A stretch of 64,000 nucleotides of DNA. Origin: Vibrio porteresiae DSM 19223. Lineage in GTDB: Bacteria; Pseudomonadota; Gammaproteobacteria; Enterobacterales; Vibrionaceae. A model generated the notes under the pieces. It was not told the origin of the DNA, searched no databases, and saw only the letters and a list, made by a program, of their open reading frames with translations. The DNA is taken from positions 992,001 through 1,056,000 of the forward strand of contig NZ_AP024895.1 of NCBI RefSeq assembly GCF_024347055.1, written 5' to 3'. This document shows, in pieces, positions 52,813 through 63,500 of the stretch (its first letter is position 1; every line of letters starts with the position of its first letter). The position numbers were made by a program, and so were the translations under genes.

Positions 52813-52908
52813 TTAGCTGTTAGCCATTGCTTTGCGAATACATAGAGCAGCACCGCCCCAAGTAATACACACACCCACGATCATCATGATGATTGCACCT
52901 GTAGTCAT
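52813..52908 (-). CDS. MetS-type small subunit of NSS transporter
   Basis: A 31-residue membrane peptide (MTTGAIIMMIVGVCITWGGA and onward, ending KAMANS) overlapping the end of the large transporter gene by 4 bp (ATGA). This matches the MetS subunit of methionine/alanine-importing NSS systems described in Corynebacterium. Small size would hide it from many annotations. Confidence 0.85.
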   Translation of the reverse strand: MTTGAIIMMIVGVCITWGGAALCIRKAMANS

Positions 52909-54383
52909 GCTTCTACTCCTTTACGATTGTTGTTACTTTTGCTTGATAGATTGATGGCAACGCCGATCACAAACAGAGCTGCAATCATTACCCAACCAAG
53001 AGTTAGGTCATAACCACCGTATCCTTCGGTTAGCAAGGTATGCAGTTTAGTGACGATAATGATGGCTAGGATTGCTGGAGAGATAAAGCGTAGGCAGATA
53101 TCAAACCAGAAGCCAACTTTAAAGTCTGAATGGTTGTTAACGTAAGCGCGTGATTCTGCAACGCTTAGCATCCAAGTCATAAGAATCAATTCAACCAAAC
53201 AACTTGCGATAATACCGATGTTGTTTGCAAAATGGTCAACCAAGTCTAGTAGTAATAGACCACCGTTGGTTGCATAAGCCATGGAGATAACGACACCAAC
53301 ACCACATACGATATTGGCAGCTTTACGACGGCTCCAACCCAGTTTGTCGATGATGGCTGAAGTCACTGCTTCCAATAGTGAGATATGTGAACTTAGACCT
53401 GCTACAACTAGGGCGAAGAAGAAAATAGGACCCAAGATGTAAGGCATTGGCAATAGGTTAATTGCCGCTGGAATAGTAACAAACGCTAAACCTACGCCCG
53501 CAGAAACGACGTCAGTAATAGGCTTATCTTGTGTTGTTGCCATGTAGCCTAGCACGGAGAAAATCATGATACCGGCTAAGATTGAGAAACCACAGTTGAT
53601 AAGTACAGTCATGAATGCGTTGTTAGTAATGTCTGATTTTTCAGGCAAGTAACTTGAGTACGCCAGCATGATTGAGAAACCGATACTTAAGGTGAAGAAA
53701 ATCTGACCATAAGCTGCAGCCCACACTTTCACATCCCAGATTTTGCTGAAATCTGGTTTGAACATGTAGTTCACACCTTCAATGGCACCTGGCAACATGA
53801 TGACGCGAGCAATCAACGCGATAACCATTACAAACAGTACTGGCATCATGATCTTAGATGCACGTTCGATACCTGATTTAACACCGCCTGCAATCGCTGC
53901 ATAAGTGACAGCCCAAGCAATCAGCATGGCAATCGCGATTCCCCATTGGATTGAACCCAAGTTAGTTGGAGAGTTATCACCTAAATGCAGGTAGCTTGAG
54001 AAGAAGTAGGCGTTAGTATCTGCGCCCCAACTTTGAGTGAACGACATTCCAAAATAAGAAATAGCCCAACCAATAACCGCTACATAGTAAACGGCAATCA
54101 CAGCTGCTACACCAACTTGGAACCAGCCAAGCCATTCAAATTTTGAGTTGATAGCTTTTAACGTTTTTGGTGCACTACCACGATGGCGTTGGCCCATACT
54201 GAACTCAAGGATCATGAATGGGATGCCTGCGGTAACCATGGCAAATAAATAAGGAATGAAAAACGCACCGCCGCCGTTTTCATAAGCCATATAAGGGAAA
54301 CGCCAGATGTTTCCTAAACCAATTGCTGATCCTACTGCGGCCATAATAAAACCGACCCTAGATCCCCATTGTTCGCGCTTCAT
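52905..54383 (-). CDS. Sodium-dependent NSS-family amino acid transporter
   Basis: A 492-residue transporter with 11-12 membrane segments. Family motifs: REQWGSRVGFIMAAVGSAIG and LGNIWRFPYMAYENGGGAFF (TM1 substrate and sodium sites), FFTLSIGFSIMLAYSSYLP. Paired with a MetS peptide, which suggests uptake of methionine, alanine or other neutral amino acids. Substrate remains inference. Confidence 0.9.
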   Translation of the reverse strand: MKREQWGSRVGFIMAAVGSAIGLGNIWRFPYMAYENGGGAFFIPYLFAMVTAGIPFMILEFSMGQRHRGSAPKTLKAINSKFEWLGWFQVGVAAVIAVYYVAVIGWAISYFGMSFTQSWGADTNAYFFSSYLHLGDNSPTNLGSIQWGIAIAMLIAWAVTYAAIAGGVKSGIERASKIMMPVLFVMVIALIARVIMLPGAIEGVNYMFKPDFSKIWDVKVWAAAYGQIFFTLSIGFSIMLAYSSYLPEKSDITNNAFMTVLINCGFSILAGIMIFSVLGYMATTQDKPITDVVSAGVGLAFVTIPAAINLLPMPYILGPIFFFALVVAGLSSHISLLEAVTSAIIDKLGWSRRKAANIVCGVGVVISMAYATNGGLLLLDLVDHFANNIGIIASCLVELILMTWMLSVAESRAYVNNHSDFKVGFWFDICLRFISPAILAIIIVTKLHTLLTEGYGGYDLTLGWVMIAALFVIGVAINLSSKSNNNRKGVEA

Positions 54384-55060
54384 AGATTACTCCTTACCAC
54401 TCCGAGTTATGAAGCTTCTCGCTACCAGTGCTGTTGATTCCGGAACATTTAATAAACAGAGCATCTACAATGTTGCGAAATCTCTATCTGTATCTTCCAT
54501 GAACTAGCAAAATGTTAGTTATAAGTTTTGTTGGTTAACGAGAACTCAGAATATTATCCCAATAAAAATGATGTGTGTTTGCGAAATCTGAAATATTCAG
54601 CTACGCATTAGAGTCGAGACTACAATTTTCTTCTGGGCATGGCAATAGAATGTAAATGTGATCTTGGTGCACTTTTGTGGCCAATTCATTTAAGTGTGAA
54701 TAGATAATTAGTGGGAAATTGTAAGTTGCAAGTAAAAAGCCAGTGATTTTCACTAACAAATTAGTGATATGTAAATGATGAGACTAATTTTTCTTTTAGT
54801 GCCAACGACTGTTTTTTAATCACAGGGTAGTGTATCGCACCAGTTTTAACCTTGAGTTGCTACAGTTGTGTTAATAGAGCGGAAAAATGTGAGGAGACGG
54901 TTGGTGGTTTATTATATTAGTGCTAACAGAGAACCATGGATCTCTTCTAACACGATGCAATTGTGTGACGCTAACGATATGTTGTGTTTGTAAAATTCGG
55001 CTATGCTAATTCAGACATCAATAATGTGTCTCTGTCCTACAACAATTTAAGGAGATGTGT
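54384..55060. promoter_or_regulatory. Intergenic region between NSS transporter and ynhF-like gene
   Basis: About 675 bp of AT-rich DNA without a supported gene. Must hold the divergent promoters. No clear operator, riboswitch or repeat seen. Confidence 0.4.
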
Positions 55061-55150
55061 ATGAACTTTGAGTTGAAAGCCTCTTTGATCATTACCACCA
55101 TTTGCTTTGCTGTTTTTATTGGCTTTGGTTTAGTTGCCATTGCATCCTAA
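55061..55150 (+). CDS. YnhF-family small membrane protein
   Basis: A 29-residue peptide, MNFELKASLIITTICFAVFI then GFGLVAIAS, one membrane segment, with AAGGAG 8 bp upstream. It resembles E. coli YnhF in length and layout. Function unknown. Confidence 0.75.
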   Translation: MNFELKASLIITTICFAVFIGFGLVAIAS

Positions 55151-55171
55151 CCTTGGGTGGGTGTTCTGCTA

Positions 55172-56377
55172 ATGAGAAGTAATAGTGGGACAGTCTCGGA
55201 AATCAACGTTCATGTTGATGAGCTGCAGTTATCAAAATTTCTTGGTGGTAAGAATGCCTTAGTTGCTCAAGGTGGTGGGCAGCGAGGTATTTTTACCGCT
55301 GGGGTGTTTGACGCCTTTATCTTGTCAAATTTTGACCCTTTCGATGAGTATTTTGGTACGTCGGCTGGGGCGTTGAACATTTGTCCTTATATATGCCGTC
55401 AGCATGGTTTGAGTCGCTCCTTTATTATGGAGTTAACGACGGATCCTTCTTTCTTCCATCTCTTTAGTTATATTCGGCGTAAGCAATACCTCAACCTAGA
55501 TTGGGCGTTGGATAAAATCCTCGATTTTCCCTATAAACTTGACGTGGATATGGGGCGACGCACTTTGGGGTCGCATAAAAAAGCGTTTGCTGCGGTGACT
55601 GCCATTCCTACGCTGGTGGATCACTATTTGCCGATGTTACAAAAAGATTGGCGTGAAGTGCTCACGGCCACATGTGCGATTCCTGGGTTGTATCAGGGAA
55701 CTGTCTCTGTTGCGGATCAAGCATTTGTTGATGGTGGCGTGTCTGCAGCTATTCCCGTGCAAGAGGCTTGGCGGCGTGGTGCTCGCTTTATCGCGATTGT
55801 TCGTACGGAATGTACTGATGAGAGTATTGAGCAGCATCTTGAACTGGATGTCCATCAGCAAGAGGTCACTTGGTTTCGCGATTCGCTTAATCACATTCAA
55901 TTGCACTGGCAAAACAAGCTCGAGCAATGGAAACAAGATTGGGGATCCTTTTTGGCTCAGCAACGAACGCGTGCTCAGCAAACTCGAGCATTAGAGATAA
56001 TGAATGGCGGGCGTTGGCTGTTCGGTGCCGATGATATTTACCGTTTAAGTCATTTGCTTGGGGATAAATTTGATTCTGGTTTAGCGGATATGCTCATGGT
56101 GCATTATCAGACCTATGCGCTCACACAAGAGTTTATGAATTCTCCACCGGATGACAGTTTTATCGTGCAAATTGCTCCTGAAGAGCCGCTTCGTTCCGGT
56201 CCATTAATGAGTCGTAAAGAAGATTTGCAGTTCGATTACGAATTGGGTTTAAAAGCGGGTTTTCGTTTTATTGATAGCTATGAAAGGGCAGTGAAACTCT
56301 GGTCAAGACGAACCATTTACGCTCACTTAGGTATCCCTCAAGATGGCTCTCATAATCCCGATAACTCGGCTTCTTAG
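55172..56377 (+). CDS. Patatin-like phospholipase, YjjU type
   Basis: A 401-residue serine hydrolase. Patatin signs: AQGGGQRGIFTAGVFD (oxyanion hole), the nucleophile in FGTSAGALN (GxSxG), and the catalytic Asp in VDGGVSAAIP. The closest family I recall is E. coli YjjU. The C-terminal third is helical and of unknown role. The ATG at 55172 is preferred over GTG at 55157. It follows the ynhF-like gene by 21 bp. Confidence 0.87.
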   Translation: MRSNSGTVSEINVHVDELQLSKFLGGKNALVAQGGGQRGIFTAGVFDAFILSNFDPFDEYFGTSAGALNICPYICRQHGLSRSFIMELTTDPSFFHLFSYIRRKQYLNLDWALDKILDFPYKLDVDMGRRTLGSHKKAFAAVTAIPTLVDHYLPMLQKDWREVLTATCAIPGLYQGTVSVADQAFVDGGVSAAIPVQEAWRRGARFIAIVRTECTDESIEQHLELDVHQQEVTWFRDSLNHIQLHWQNKLEQWKQDWGSFLAQQRTRAQQTRALEIMNGGRWLFGADDIYRLSHLLGDKFDSGLADMLMVHYQTYALTQEFMNSPPDDSFIVQIAPEEPLRSGPLMSRKEDLQFDYELGLKAGFRFIDSYERAVKLWSRRTIYAHLGIPQDGSHNPDNSAS

Positions 56378-56432
56378 CGGTTAATTGATTCATAAATTAG
56401 CCTAGCCAATGTCTCGGTGGGTTGTTTAAAAT

Positions 56433-56465
56433 AAAGGTGTTAATGCATTGGCATTAACACCTTTT
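56433..56465 (+). terminator. Bidirectional terminator between patatin gene and pykA
   Basis: AAAGGTGTTAATGC and GCATTAACACCTTT, loop ATTG, with T on both sides. Confidence 0.85.
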
Positions 56466-56491
56466 GTCACTCTTTTCTCTTCAGTTATGAA

Positions 56492-57937
56492 TTACAGTAC
56501 TGGTAATATCCGCATGGTGTTGGTTGTTCCTTCAACATCCATGATATCCCCCTGCGTGATGATGACCAAATCACCAAACTCCAGCAGTTTCTTCTCTTTT
56601 AAAGCCTCTAATGCGGCTTGCGCAACTTCATGTCCATCACGACCTTTGCTGTCAAAGTAAAAAGGGGTTACACCGCGATAGAGTGAGCAGCGATTCAAAG
56701 CAATATCATTTTTTGACAAGGCAAAGATAGGAAAGTTGGTGTTTAGGCGGGATGTCATCAGCGCGGTACGGCCCGATTCGGTAAAGATCACCATCGCTTG
56801 TACACCATCTAGATGGTTGGCTGCGTAGATGGTTGACATCGCAATAGCCTCTCCCTCAGTGGCAAATGTGCCAGACAGACGATAATTCTGCTCTTTGGAT
56901 TCGATCATCTTTTCTGCACCAATACAGACATCCGCCATCGCTTTGACGGTCTCCACTGGGTATTTACCTGCAGCGGTTTCTCCAGACAGCATAACCGCAT
57001 CAGTTCCGTCTAAGATAGCGTTGGCTACGTCCATAACCTCTGCACGGGTCGGCATTGGGTTAGTAATCATCGACTCCATCATCTGCGTTGCGGTAATGAC
57101 AACACGGTTGAGCGCTTGAGCACGTTTGATCAGTTTCTTCTGCACCGCGATAAGTTCAGGGTCACCAATTTCTACCCCAAGGTCACCACGAGCGACCATG
57201 ATGACATCAGATGCCATGATAATGTCATCCATGTTGGCTTCGGTCGCCACGGTTTCCGCACGTTCGACTTTGGCCACCATCCGTGCTGTCAACCCTGCGT
57301 CTCGGGCAAGACGACGAGCGTATTTCATGTCCTCACCGTTACGCGGGAAGGAAACCGCCAAATAGTCGACTTTGATTTCAGCGGCCAGCAGAATATCGCG
57401 CTTGTCTTTTTCAGTCAGCGCATCGGCAGAAAGACCGCCGCCTTTTTTGTTAATGCCTTTGTTGTTGGACAGAGGTCCACCAATTAGGACTTGGGTATGG
57501 ACTTTATTGCCTTCTACCGACATGACATGCAGTTGTACCCGACCGTCATCTAGGAGCAGGATATCATCGCGTTGTACATCTTGTGGTAGCGCTTTATAGT
57601 CGATCCCGACCGATTCTTGATCGCCTTGCCCAGGTGCAAGTTCGGCATCAAGGATGAATTTATCGCCTTCATTGAGCAGAATTTTCCCCTCTTTAAAAGT
57701 GGAGACGCGAATTTTTGGCCCTTGCAAATCACCCAAAATGGCAACGGTTCGACCGAGAGATGCGGCAATTTCACGGACTTTTTGAACGCGTAACTTATGG
57801 TCTTCGGCGGAACCATGAGAAAAGTTCATCCGTACTACGTTGGCTCCGGCGCGAATGATCGCTTCTAAAACGCCATCTTTGTCTGTTGATGGTCCTAATG
57901 TGGTGACAATTTTGGTTCTTCTTTGTACTTTGGTCAT
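56492..57937 (-). CDS. pykA: Pyruvate kinase
   Basis: A 481-residue enzyme making pyruvate and ATP from phosphoenolpyruvate and ADP. KIVTTLGPSTDKD, NVVRMNFSHGSAEDHK and MVARGDLGVEIG, ITATQMMESMITNPMPTRAE are typical. Length and sequence fit the PykA (type II, AMP/ribose-5-phosphate-activated) branch rather than PykF. Divergent from mlc. Confidence 0.92.
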   Translation of the reverse strand: MTKVQRRTKIVTTLGPSTDKDGVLEAIIRAGANVVRMNFSHGSAEDHKLRVQKVREIAASLGRTVAILGDLQGPKIRVSTFKEGKILLNEGDKFILDAELAPGQGDQESVGIDYKALPQDVQRDDILLLDDGRVQLHVMSVEGNKVHTQVLIGGPLSNNKGINKKGGGLSADALTEKDKRDILLAAEIKVDYLAVSFPRNGEDMKYARRLARDAGLTARMVAKVERAETVATEANMDDIIMASDVIMVARGDLGVEIGDPELIAVQKKLIKRAQALNRVVITATQMMESMITNPMPTRAEVMDVANAILDGTDAVMLSGETAAGKYPVETVKAMADVCIGAEKMIESKEQNYRLSGTFATEGEAIAMSTIYAANHLDGVQAMVIFTESGRTALMTSRLNTNFPIFALSKNDIALNRCSLYRGVTPFYFDSKGRDGHEVAQAALEALKEKKLLEFGDLVIITQGDIMDVEGTTNTMRILPVL

Positions 57938-58220
57938 AGATCACTCCTGAACGGACAGGGGGCAAAAGACCCTCTTATAGAGGCTTGCTATCAAGAGTTT
58001 GGAAGTGATTGAAAAATTTACCAGTGCAGAGCGTATATTTCTAAGTGCGAATTAAATCTGATTTTTCATGTATGATGGGGAAGTAAACGTCTAACTATTT
58101 GACTTAAGGCGCAAACTTCTCGATATATACGTGATGAGGGTCACGGGTAGCCATCAAATCGCTTCACAATTACTTCGCAAAGTAAAAAAATTGGAAAGTT
58201 GTTTCTTTCTGGAGTGCGTC
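57938..58220. promoter_or_regulatory. Divergent pykA/mlc promoter region
   Basis: About 280 bp. Clear GGAG before the mlc start at 58221. No further feature certain. Confidence 0.4.
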
Positions 58221-59444
58221 ATGTACATGGCTCAACCAGGCCATATTGATCATATCAAACAGGTCAATGCTGGCCGTGTATATAAACTCATCGACCAAAA
58301 AGGTCCGATTTCTCGTATCGATTTGTCGAAAGAGAGTGAACTTGCGCCTGCAAGTATCACCAAAATCACCCGTGAGCTGATTGATGCTCACTTGGTGCAT
58401 GAAACAACGGTCCAAGAAGCGATTTCTCGTGGACGTCCTGCGATTGGTTTGCAAACCAATAATGAAGGGTGGCAGTTTTTATCGATGCGCTTAGGGCGTG
58501 GTTATCTCACGCTTGCTCTGCACGAATTGGGCGGTGAAGTGCTTATCGATAACAAAATCGATATTCATGAAACCGATCAAGATGATTTGCTAGCGCGGCT
58601 TCTATTCGAAATTAAAGACTTTTTCCAAACCTATTCGGCGATGGTGGATCGTGTCACTAGTATTGCGATTACCTTGCCCGGGTTAGTGAATTCGGAAAAA
58701 GGGATCGTGCTGGAGATGCCGCACTATCACGTGCACAACTTGCCATTAGGCGAGGAGATCTTTCGTGCCACCGGTTTACCTGTGTTTGTGGCCAATGACA
58801 CGCGAGCTTGGGCATTAGCCGAGCGTCTGTTTGGTCACTCCAAAGATGTTGATAACTCCATTCTGATTTCGATTCATCATGGTGTTGAAGCTGGCATCAT
58901 TGTAGATGGTCGGATCTTGCAAGGTCGCCATGGCAACATCGGTGACTTAAGTCATATTCAGATTGCGCCGCACGGTTTACGCTGTGACTGTGGCAATAGT
59001 GGTTGCTTGGCAACGGTTGCGAGTTCTGAAGCATTGCGAGCTGAGGTGGCCTCACGTTTACGTGGTGGTGAAACGTCGGTTCTGAGTAGCAAAGATGAAG
59101 ATGAGCTTTCCATTGAAGATATCTGTATTGCGGCGGCTCAAGGTGATGCATTGGCAGTCGATGTGATTGAGAAGCTTGGACACTATCTGGGCTCAGCCAT
59201 CGCTATCATGATTAACGTGTTTAACCCAGACAAAATTTTGATTGGCGGTGTGATAAACCAAGCGAAAAATGTGCTTTATCCCGCGTTATTGCGCTGTATT
59301 CAAGAACAAAGCTATCCGGTCTACCAGCATGAGTTACAGTTAGTCGAATCGCGTTTTTACAAACAGGCGACCATGCCAGGTGCTGCATTAATCAAGCAAG
59401 CTCTCTACGATGGTTTACTCTTAATGAAAGTGCTGGAAGGTTAA
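58221..59444 (+). CDS. mlc: ROK-family repressor Mlc
   Basis: A 407-residue regulator. N-terminal helix-turn-helix (about 10-70; NAGRVYKLIDQKGPISRIDL), then the ROK fold. Zinc ligands are present: His in LSHIQIAPHG and Cys in LRCDCGNSGCLATVAS. In E. coli Mlc represses ptsG, ptsHI and others and is sequestered by dephosphorylated PtsG. The same link with the ptsG at 49958 is likely. ATG at 58221 with GGAG; the open frame upstream is not coding. Confidence 0.93.
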   Translation: MYMAQPGHIDHIKQVNAGRVYKLIDQKGPISRIDLSKESELAPASITKITRELIDAHLVHETTVQEAISRGRPAIGLQTNNEGWQFLSMRLGRGYLTLALHELGGEVLIDNKIDIHETDQDDLLARLLFEIKDFFQTYSAMVDRVTSIAITLPGLVNSEKGIVLEMPHYHVHNLPLGEEIFRATGLPVFVANDTRAWALAERLFGHSKDVDNSILISIHHGVEAGIIVDGRILQGRHGNIGDLSHIQIAPHGLRCDCGNSGCLATVASSEALRAEVASRLRGGETSVLSSKDEDELSIEDICIAAAQGDALAVDVIEKLGHYLGSAIAIMINVFNPDKILIGGVINQAKNVLYPALLRCIQEQSYPVYQHELQLVESRFYKQATMPGAALIKQALYDGLLLMKVLEG

Positions 59445-59492
59445 GTGGCATTACGTCGCTTCTCGTTACAGATATTTTCATCAATCCGTACG

Positions 59493-59519
59493 TTTACATT
59501 CTAGTTAACTGACTATAAT
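59493..59519 (+). promoter_or_regulatory. Candidate promoter of cheV
   Basis: TATAAT at 59514-59519 with TTTACA at 59493-59498; the spacing is only 15 bp, so the -35 call is tentative. Confidence 0.45.
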
Positions 59520-59552
59520 GTTATGTAAGTTTGTTCATTTTCGGGAATCTCT

Positions 59553-60494
59553 ATGTCAGGTGTTTTAAATACGGTCGATGCGCGCACCAATCTTGTGGGT
59601 GAAAACCGCCTGGAGCTATTGTTGTTTAGTCTCAACAGTAGCCAGATTTTTGCTATCAACGTATTCAAGGTCAAAGAGGTGATCAAAGTTCCTGTGTTGA
59701 CCAAAATGCCAGGCTCTCACTCACACATTACTGGGGTTGCTTCTTTGCGTGGCGAACCCGTGCCTGTGATTGATTTGCGTAAGGCCATTGGTTTTCCTGA
59801 AAGTCGCCTGCAAAATCCCGAACAAAACTTAATCATCACCGAATATAACCGCTCAGTGCAGGGCTTTTTGGTTGGACAAGTGCGTAACATCATCAACACC
59901 ACTTGGACCGATATTCAACCGCCGCCAAAAACGTCTGGCCGTTCCAACTACCTGACAGCGATCACCCAAGTCAAAGAGGGCGATCGCTCGCACATCGTTG
60001 AGATCATTGACGTAGAAAAAGTGCTAGCAGAGATCATCGATTACGATGTGTCCATTTCTGAAGAAGTGTTGGATAAAGATCTGATGTCAGAAATGCACGG
60101 ACGTCGGGTGTTGATTGTTGATGACTCGACCACTGCGCGTAACCAAGTTAAGGGGACTCTGTCTCAGCTTGGCCTGCACATTATTGAGTGTCGCGATGGT
60201 TTGGAAGCACTGAATTTATTGAAAGGGTGGTGTGACCAAGGCAAAAACATCAATGATGAACTGTTGATGATGATTACCGATGCCGAAATGCCAGAAATGG
60301 ATGGTTATCGCTTAACTTTTGAAGTCCGCCAAGACCCTCGAATGAAAGATTTGCATATCGCGCTGAACACCTCCTTGAGTGGTAGTTTTAACGAAGCGAT
60401 GGTGGAAAAAGTGGGATGTAACCGTTTTATCTCCAAATTCCAGCCGGATATGTTGGTGCAGATTGCTCAAGACCGGTTACGTGAACTGCTCTAA
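59553..60494 (+). CDS. cheV: Chemotaxis protein CheV
   Basis: A 313-residue coupling protein. CheW-like domain (about 15-165, with FAINVFKVKEVI, GVASLRGEPVPVIDLR) and a receiver domain (about 185-313: VLIVDDSTTARNQVKG, the phospho-Asp in MMITDAEMPEMDGYR). CheV couples chemoreceptors to CheA and adapts the signal by phosphorylation. Single-gene unit; goes with the MCP at 18701 only in the general chemotaxis pathway. Confidence 0.95.
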   Translation: MSGVLNTVDARTNLVGENRLELLLFSLNSSQIFAINVFKVKEVIKVPVLTKMPGSHSHITGVASLRGEPVPVIDLRKAIGFPESRLQNPEQNLIITEYNRSVQGFLVGQVRNIINTTWTDIQPPPKTSGRSNYLTAITQVKEGDRSHIVEIIDVEKVLAEIIDYDVSISEEVLDKDLMSEMHGRRVLIVDDSTTARNQVKGTLSQLGLHIIECRDGLEALNLLKGWCDQGKNINDELLMMITDAEMPEMDGYRLTFEVRQDPRMKDLHIALNTSLSGSFNEAMVEKVGCNRFISKFQPDMLVQIAQDRLRELL

Positions 60495-60516
60495 TTAACT
60501 AGCGACATATTGAACA

Positions 60517-60545
60517 CAACAAGGCGCCAAATGGCGCCTTGTTGG
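60517..60545 (+). terminator. Terminator of cheV
   Basis: CAACAAGGCGCC and GGCGCCTTGTTG, a perfect 12-bp stem with an AAAT loop; weak T run. Confidence 0.7.
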
Positions 60546-60591
60546 TTTCTGGTGGTCTCTTTTCTAAGAGAGTTCCTGCTACAGGGTGAAC

Positions 60592-63500
60592 TTAGTGAAA
60601 GTCGCGTGACTTCGCCTGTAGCGTCGCTAGTTGTGGCGTCATATCAATCAGACGCCCCGCAATCACATGGCATACATCGCCCTCTTTTTCCAATAGGCCT
60701 TTGACCATCAAGATTTTTGCGTTGAGGTAAGGTTGTTTTTGCGCGCGAGCGGTAGCGCGCCACACCACCACATTGACATTACCGGTGTCATCTTCAAGAG
60801 TAAAAAAGGTCACACCTCCTGCTGTACCCGGTGATTGTCGTCCTGTCACAACGCCAACGACTGTCACCAGTGAACGGTGCGTTTGCCAAGCTAAATCCTT
60901 TTGCCGGATAAAATGACCTAGCACACCCGCGCTCTCGAGCAATGTGATTGGGTGGTGTTCTAGTGATAATCCCAGTGCAGCATAATCTTCGATCAAGTTA
61001 TCAGCGGCGCTGGGGGCAGAGTAGTGGGTGACCTTTTCTTCCTGCAAATCGCGAAATAGAGGAAGATCGTTAATGGTATCCATTAACTCCCAACGAGTGG
61101 CATAGCGATTATGCGCCAGCTTTGCCATGGCATTAGCGGAAGCCAACGCTTCAATGTCTTTGCGATTGAGCCCTAATTGTTTAAGTTGGCTGATATGAGA
61201 AAAGCCCTGCTCAGGCCGTTCACCTAATAGGGTAAATGCCCCTTGAGCACTGAGTCCTTTCACTTGCCGCAGCCCCACGCGAATGCCGTGCGGAGTGTGT
61301 GTGGCGATCACCGTGTGATCATATTCAGAAGCGTTGACACAGACAGGATTGACACGGATTCCGTGGCGTTTGGCATCTTGTATCAGCTGTGACGGAGAGT
61401 AAAAGCCCATCGGTAAGCTATTGAGCAACGCAGTATAAAATTCTGCGGGATAGTAATACTTGAGCCAAGCAGAACAGTAGGCCAGCACGGCAAACGAAGC
61501 TGAGTGGCTTTCTGGGAAACCGTATTCGCCAAAGCCACAGATTTGGTCATATAAGGTTTGGGCAAATTGATGGCTATAGCCGCGACTTTCCATGCCATCG
61601 ATCAACTTGTCTTTGAACTTGGCGAGTTGGCCATTTTTCTTCCACGACGCCATAGCGCGGCGCAGCTGATCGGCTTCACCACCGGTAAATCCTGCGGCCA
61701 CCATGGCTAACTTGATCACTTGTTCTTGGAAAATCGGCACTCCCATGGTGCGCTCGAGCACTTGCTTCACTGCTGATGAAGGGTAGGTGATGGGTTCTAG
61801 TCCATCACGCCTTTTTAGAAATGGGTGCACCATGTCGCCCTGAATTGGGCCTGGACGGACAATGGCAATTTGAATCACCAAATCGTAATAACACCGCGGC
61901 TTTAAGCGAGGCAGCATGCCCATTTGTGCGCGCGATTCAATTTGAAATACACCCACGGTATCGGCACGTTGAATCATGCCATACACATTCGGGTCATCTT
62001 GCAGACGGGTAATATCGGCAATCGACAGCGCCCGCTGATGATGCTTAGCAATCAGATCAAAACATTTACGGATTGCCGTTAGCATGCCAAGGGCAAGAAC
62101 ATCGACTTTTAGCAGACCTAAACTTTCAATGTCATCTTTATCCCATTGAATGATTGTGCGTTCGGGCATGGAGGCATTTTCGATGGCGACCAACTCGTAA
62201 AGCGGACCTGAAGAGATCACAAAGCCCCCTACGTGTTGGGATAAATGGCGCGGGAACCCCATGATCTCATTGACTAAGCTAATAAACTGCTCACCTTTTA
62301 AGGAGCCAGCTTTGAGCCCTAGTTCAACCACTTGCGCTTGCCAGCCTTGGTCCTTGTCACGGCGATTGACGTTTTTAATAAAAAACTCCAGTTGCGACTC
62401 TTCAATCCCCAAAGCTTTCCCCACATCACGTACCGCGCTTTTGAAGCGATATGAGATCACCGTGGCGGCAATCGCTGCCCGTTCTCGACCATATTTTTGG
62501 TAAAGGTATTGAATCACCTCTTCACGACGTTCGTGCTCAAAATCCACATCAATATCCGGCGGCTCATTACGTTCTTTACTAATAAAACGTTCAAACAACA
62601 CGGAAATTTGGCGAGGATCGACGGAGGTGATCTCTAAGCAGTAACAGACCACCGAGTTGGCAGCCGAGCCTCGTCCTTGATAGAGAATGGCCTGACGTTT
62701 GGCAAACATCACCATGTCGTGAATGGTGAGAAAATAAAATGGGTAATCGAGCTCCTCAATTAAGTCGAGCTCTTTAGCGATGATTTGTTCAATTTCAGTA
62801 GGGACTCCGCTAGGAAAACGCAGCTGTTTTCCCTGTTCAACCAATCGGCGTAAATAGCCTATCGCAGACTCTCCCGGCGGTACCAATTCACTGGGGTACT
62901 CATAGCGTAAAGAATCAAGGGTGAATTGGCATTGCTCGGCAATGCGGACACTTTCAGTCAGCCATTGACTGGGAAAGAGTTTCTCTAATTTGGTTTGGCT
63001 GCGTAGCGCACGCTCAGTATTGGTGAGCAGATGCGACTGAACCTGTGGTACTGGCTGACCTTCTTTAATCGCCGTCAGAATATGTTGTAACGGCAGGCGA
63101 GTGGCATTGTGCATTAACACGCCGCCGCAAGCTGTGATAGGTAGGGCAAGCTGCTCAGCAAGTTGACGGCAATGCTCTAAATACAGATGTTCATCAGCAT
63201 TGAGGTGACGCTGAACCGCCATCCAGAGACGGCCAACGTGATATTGCTTGAGCCACTCTCCCCAATGTAAATCGTGACCTTGATTTTGTGGCATCCACAA
63301 TATCAAGCAGTGTTTCACTGACATCAAATCCCATTCGGAAAGTTGATAGTGGCCCTTTTCACTGCGCCGACGGGCATTGGTGATAATTCGACACAGCTCT
63401 GCATAGGCTTGGCGTGTCGGGCAGAGCAGCACAACTTGGCACTCATCATTGAGCCAAAAGAGGCTACCGACAATTAAGCGTATCGCTAACTGATGCTGCT

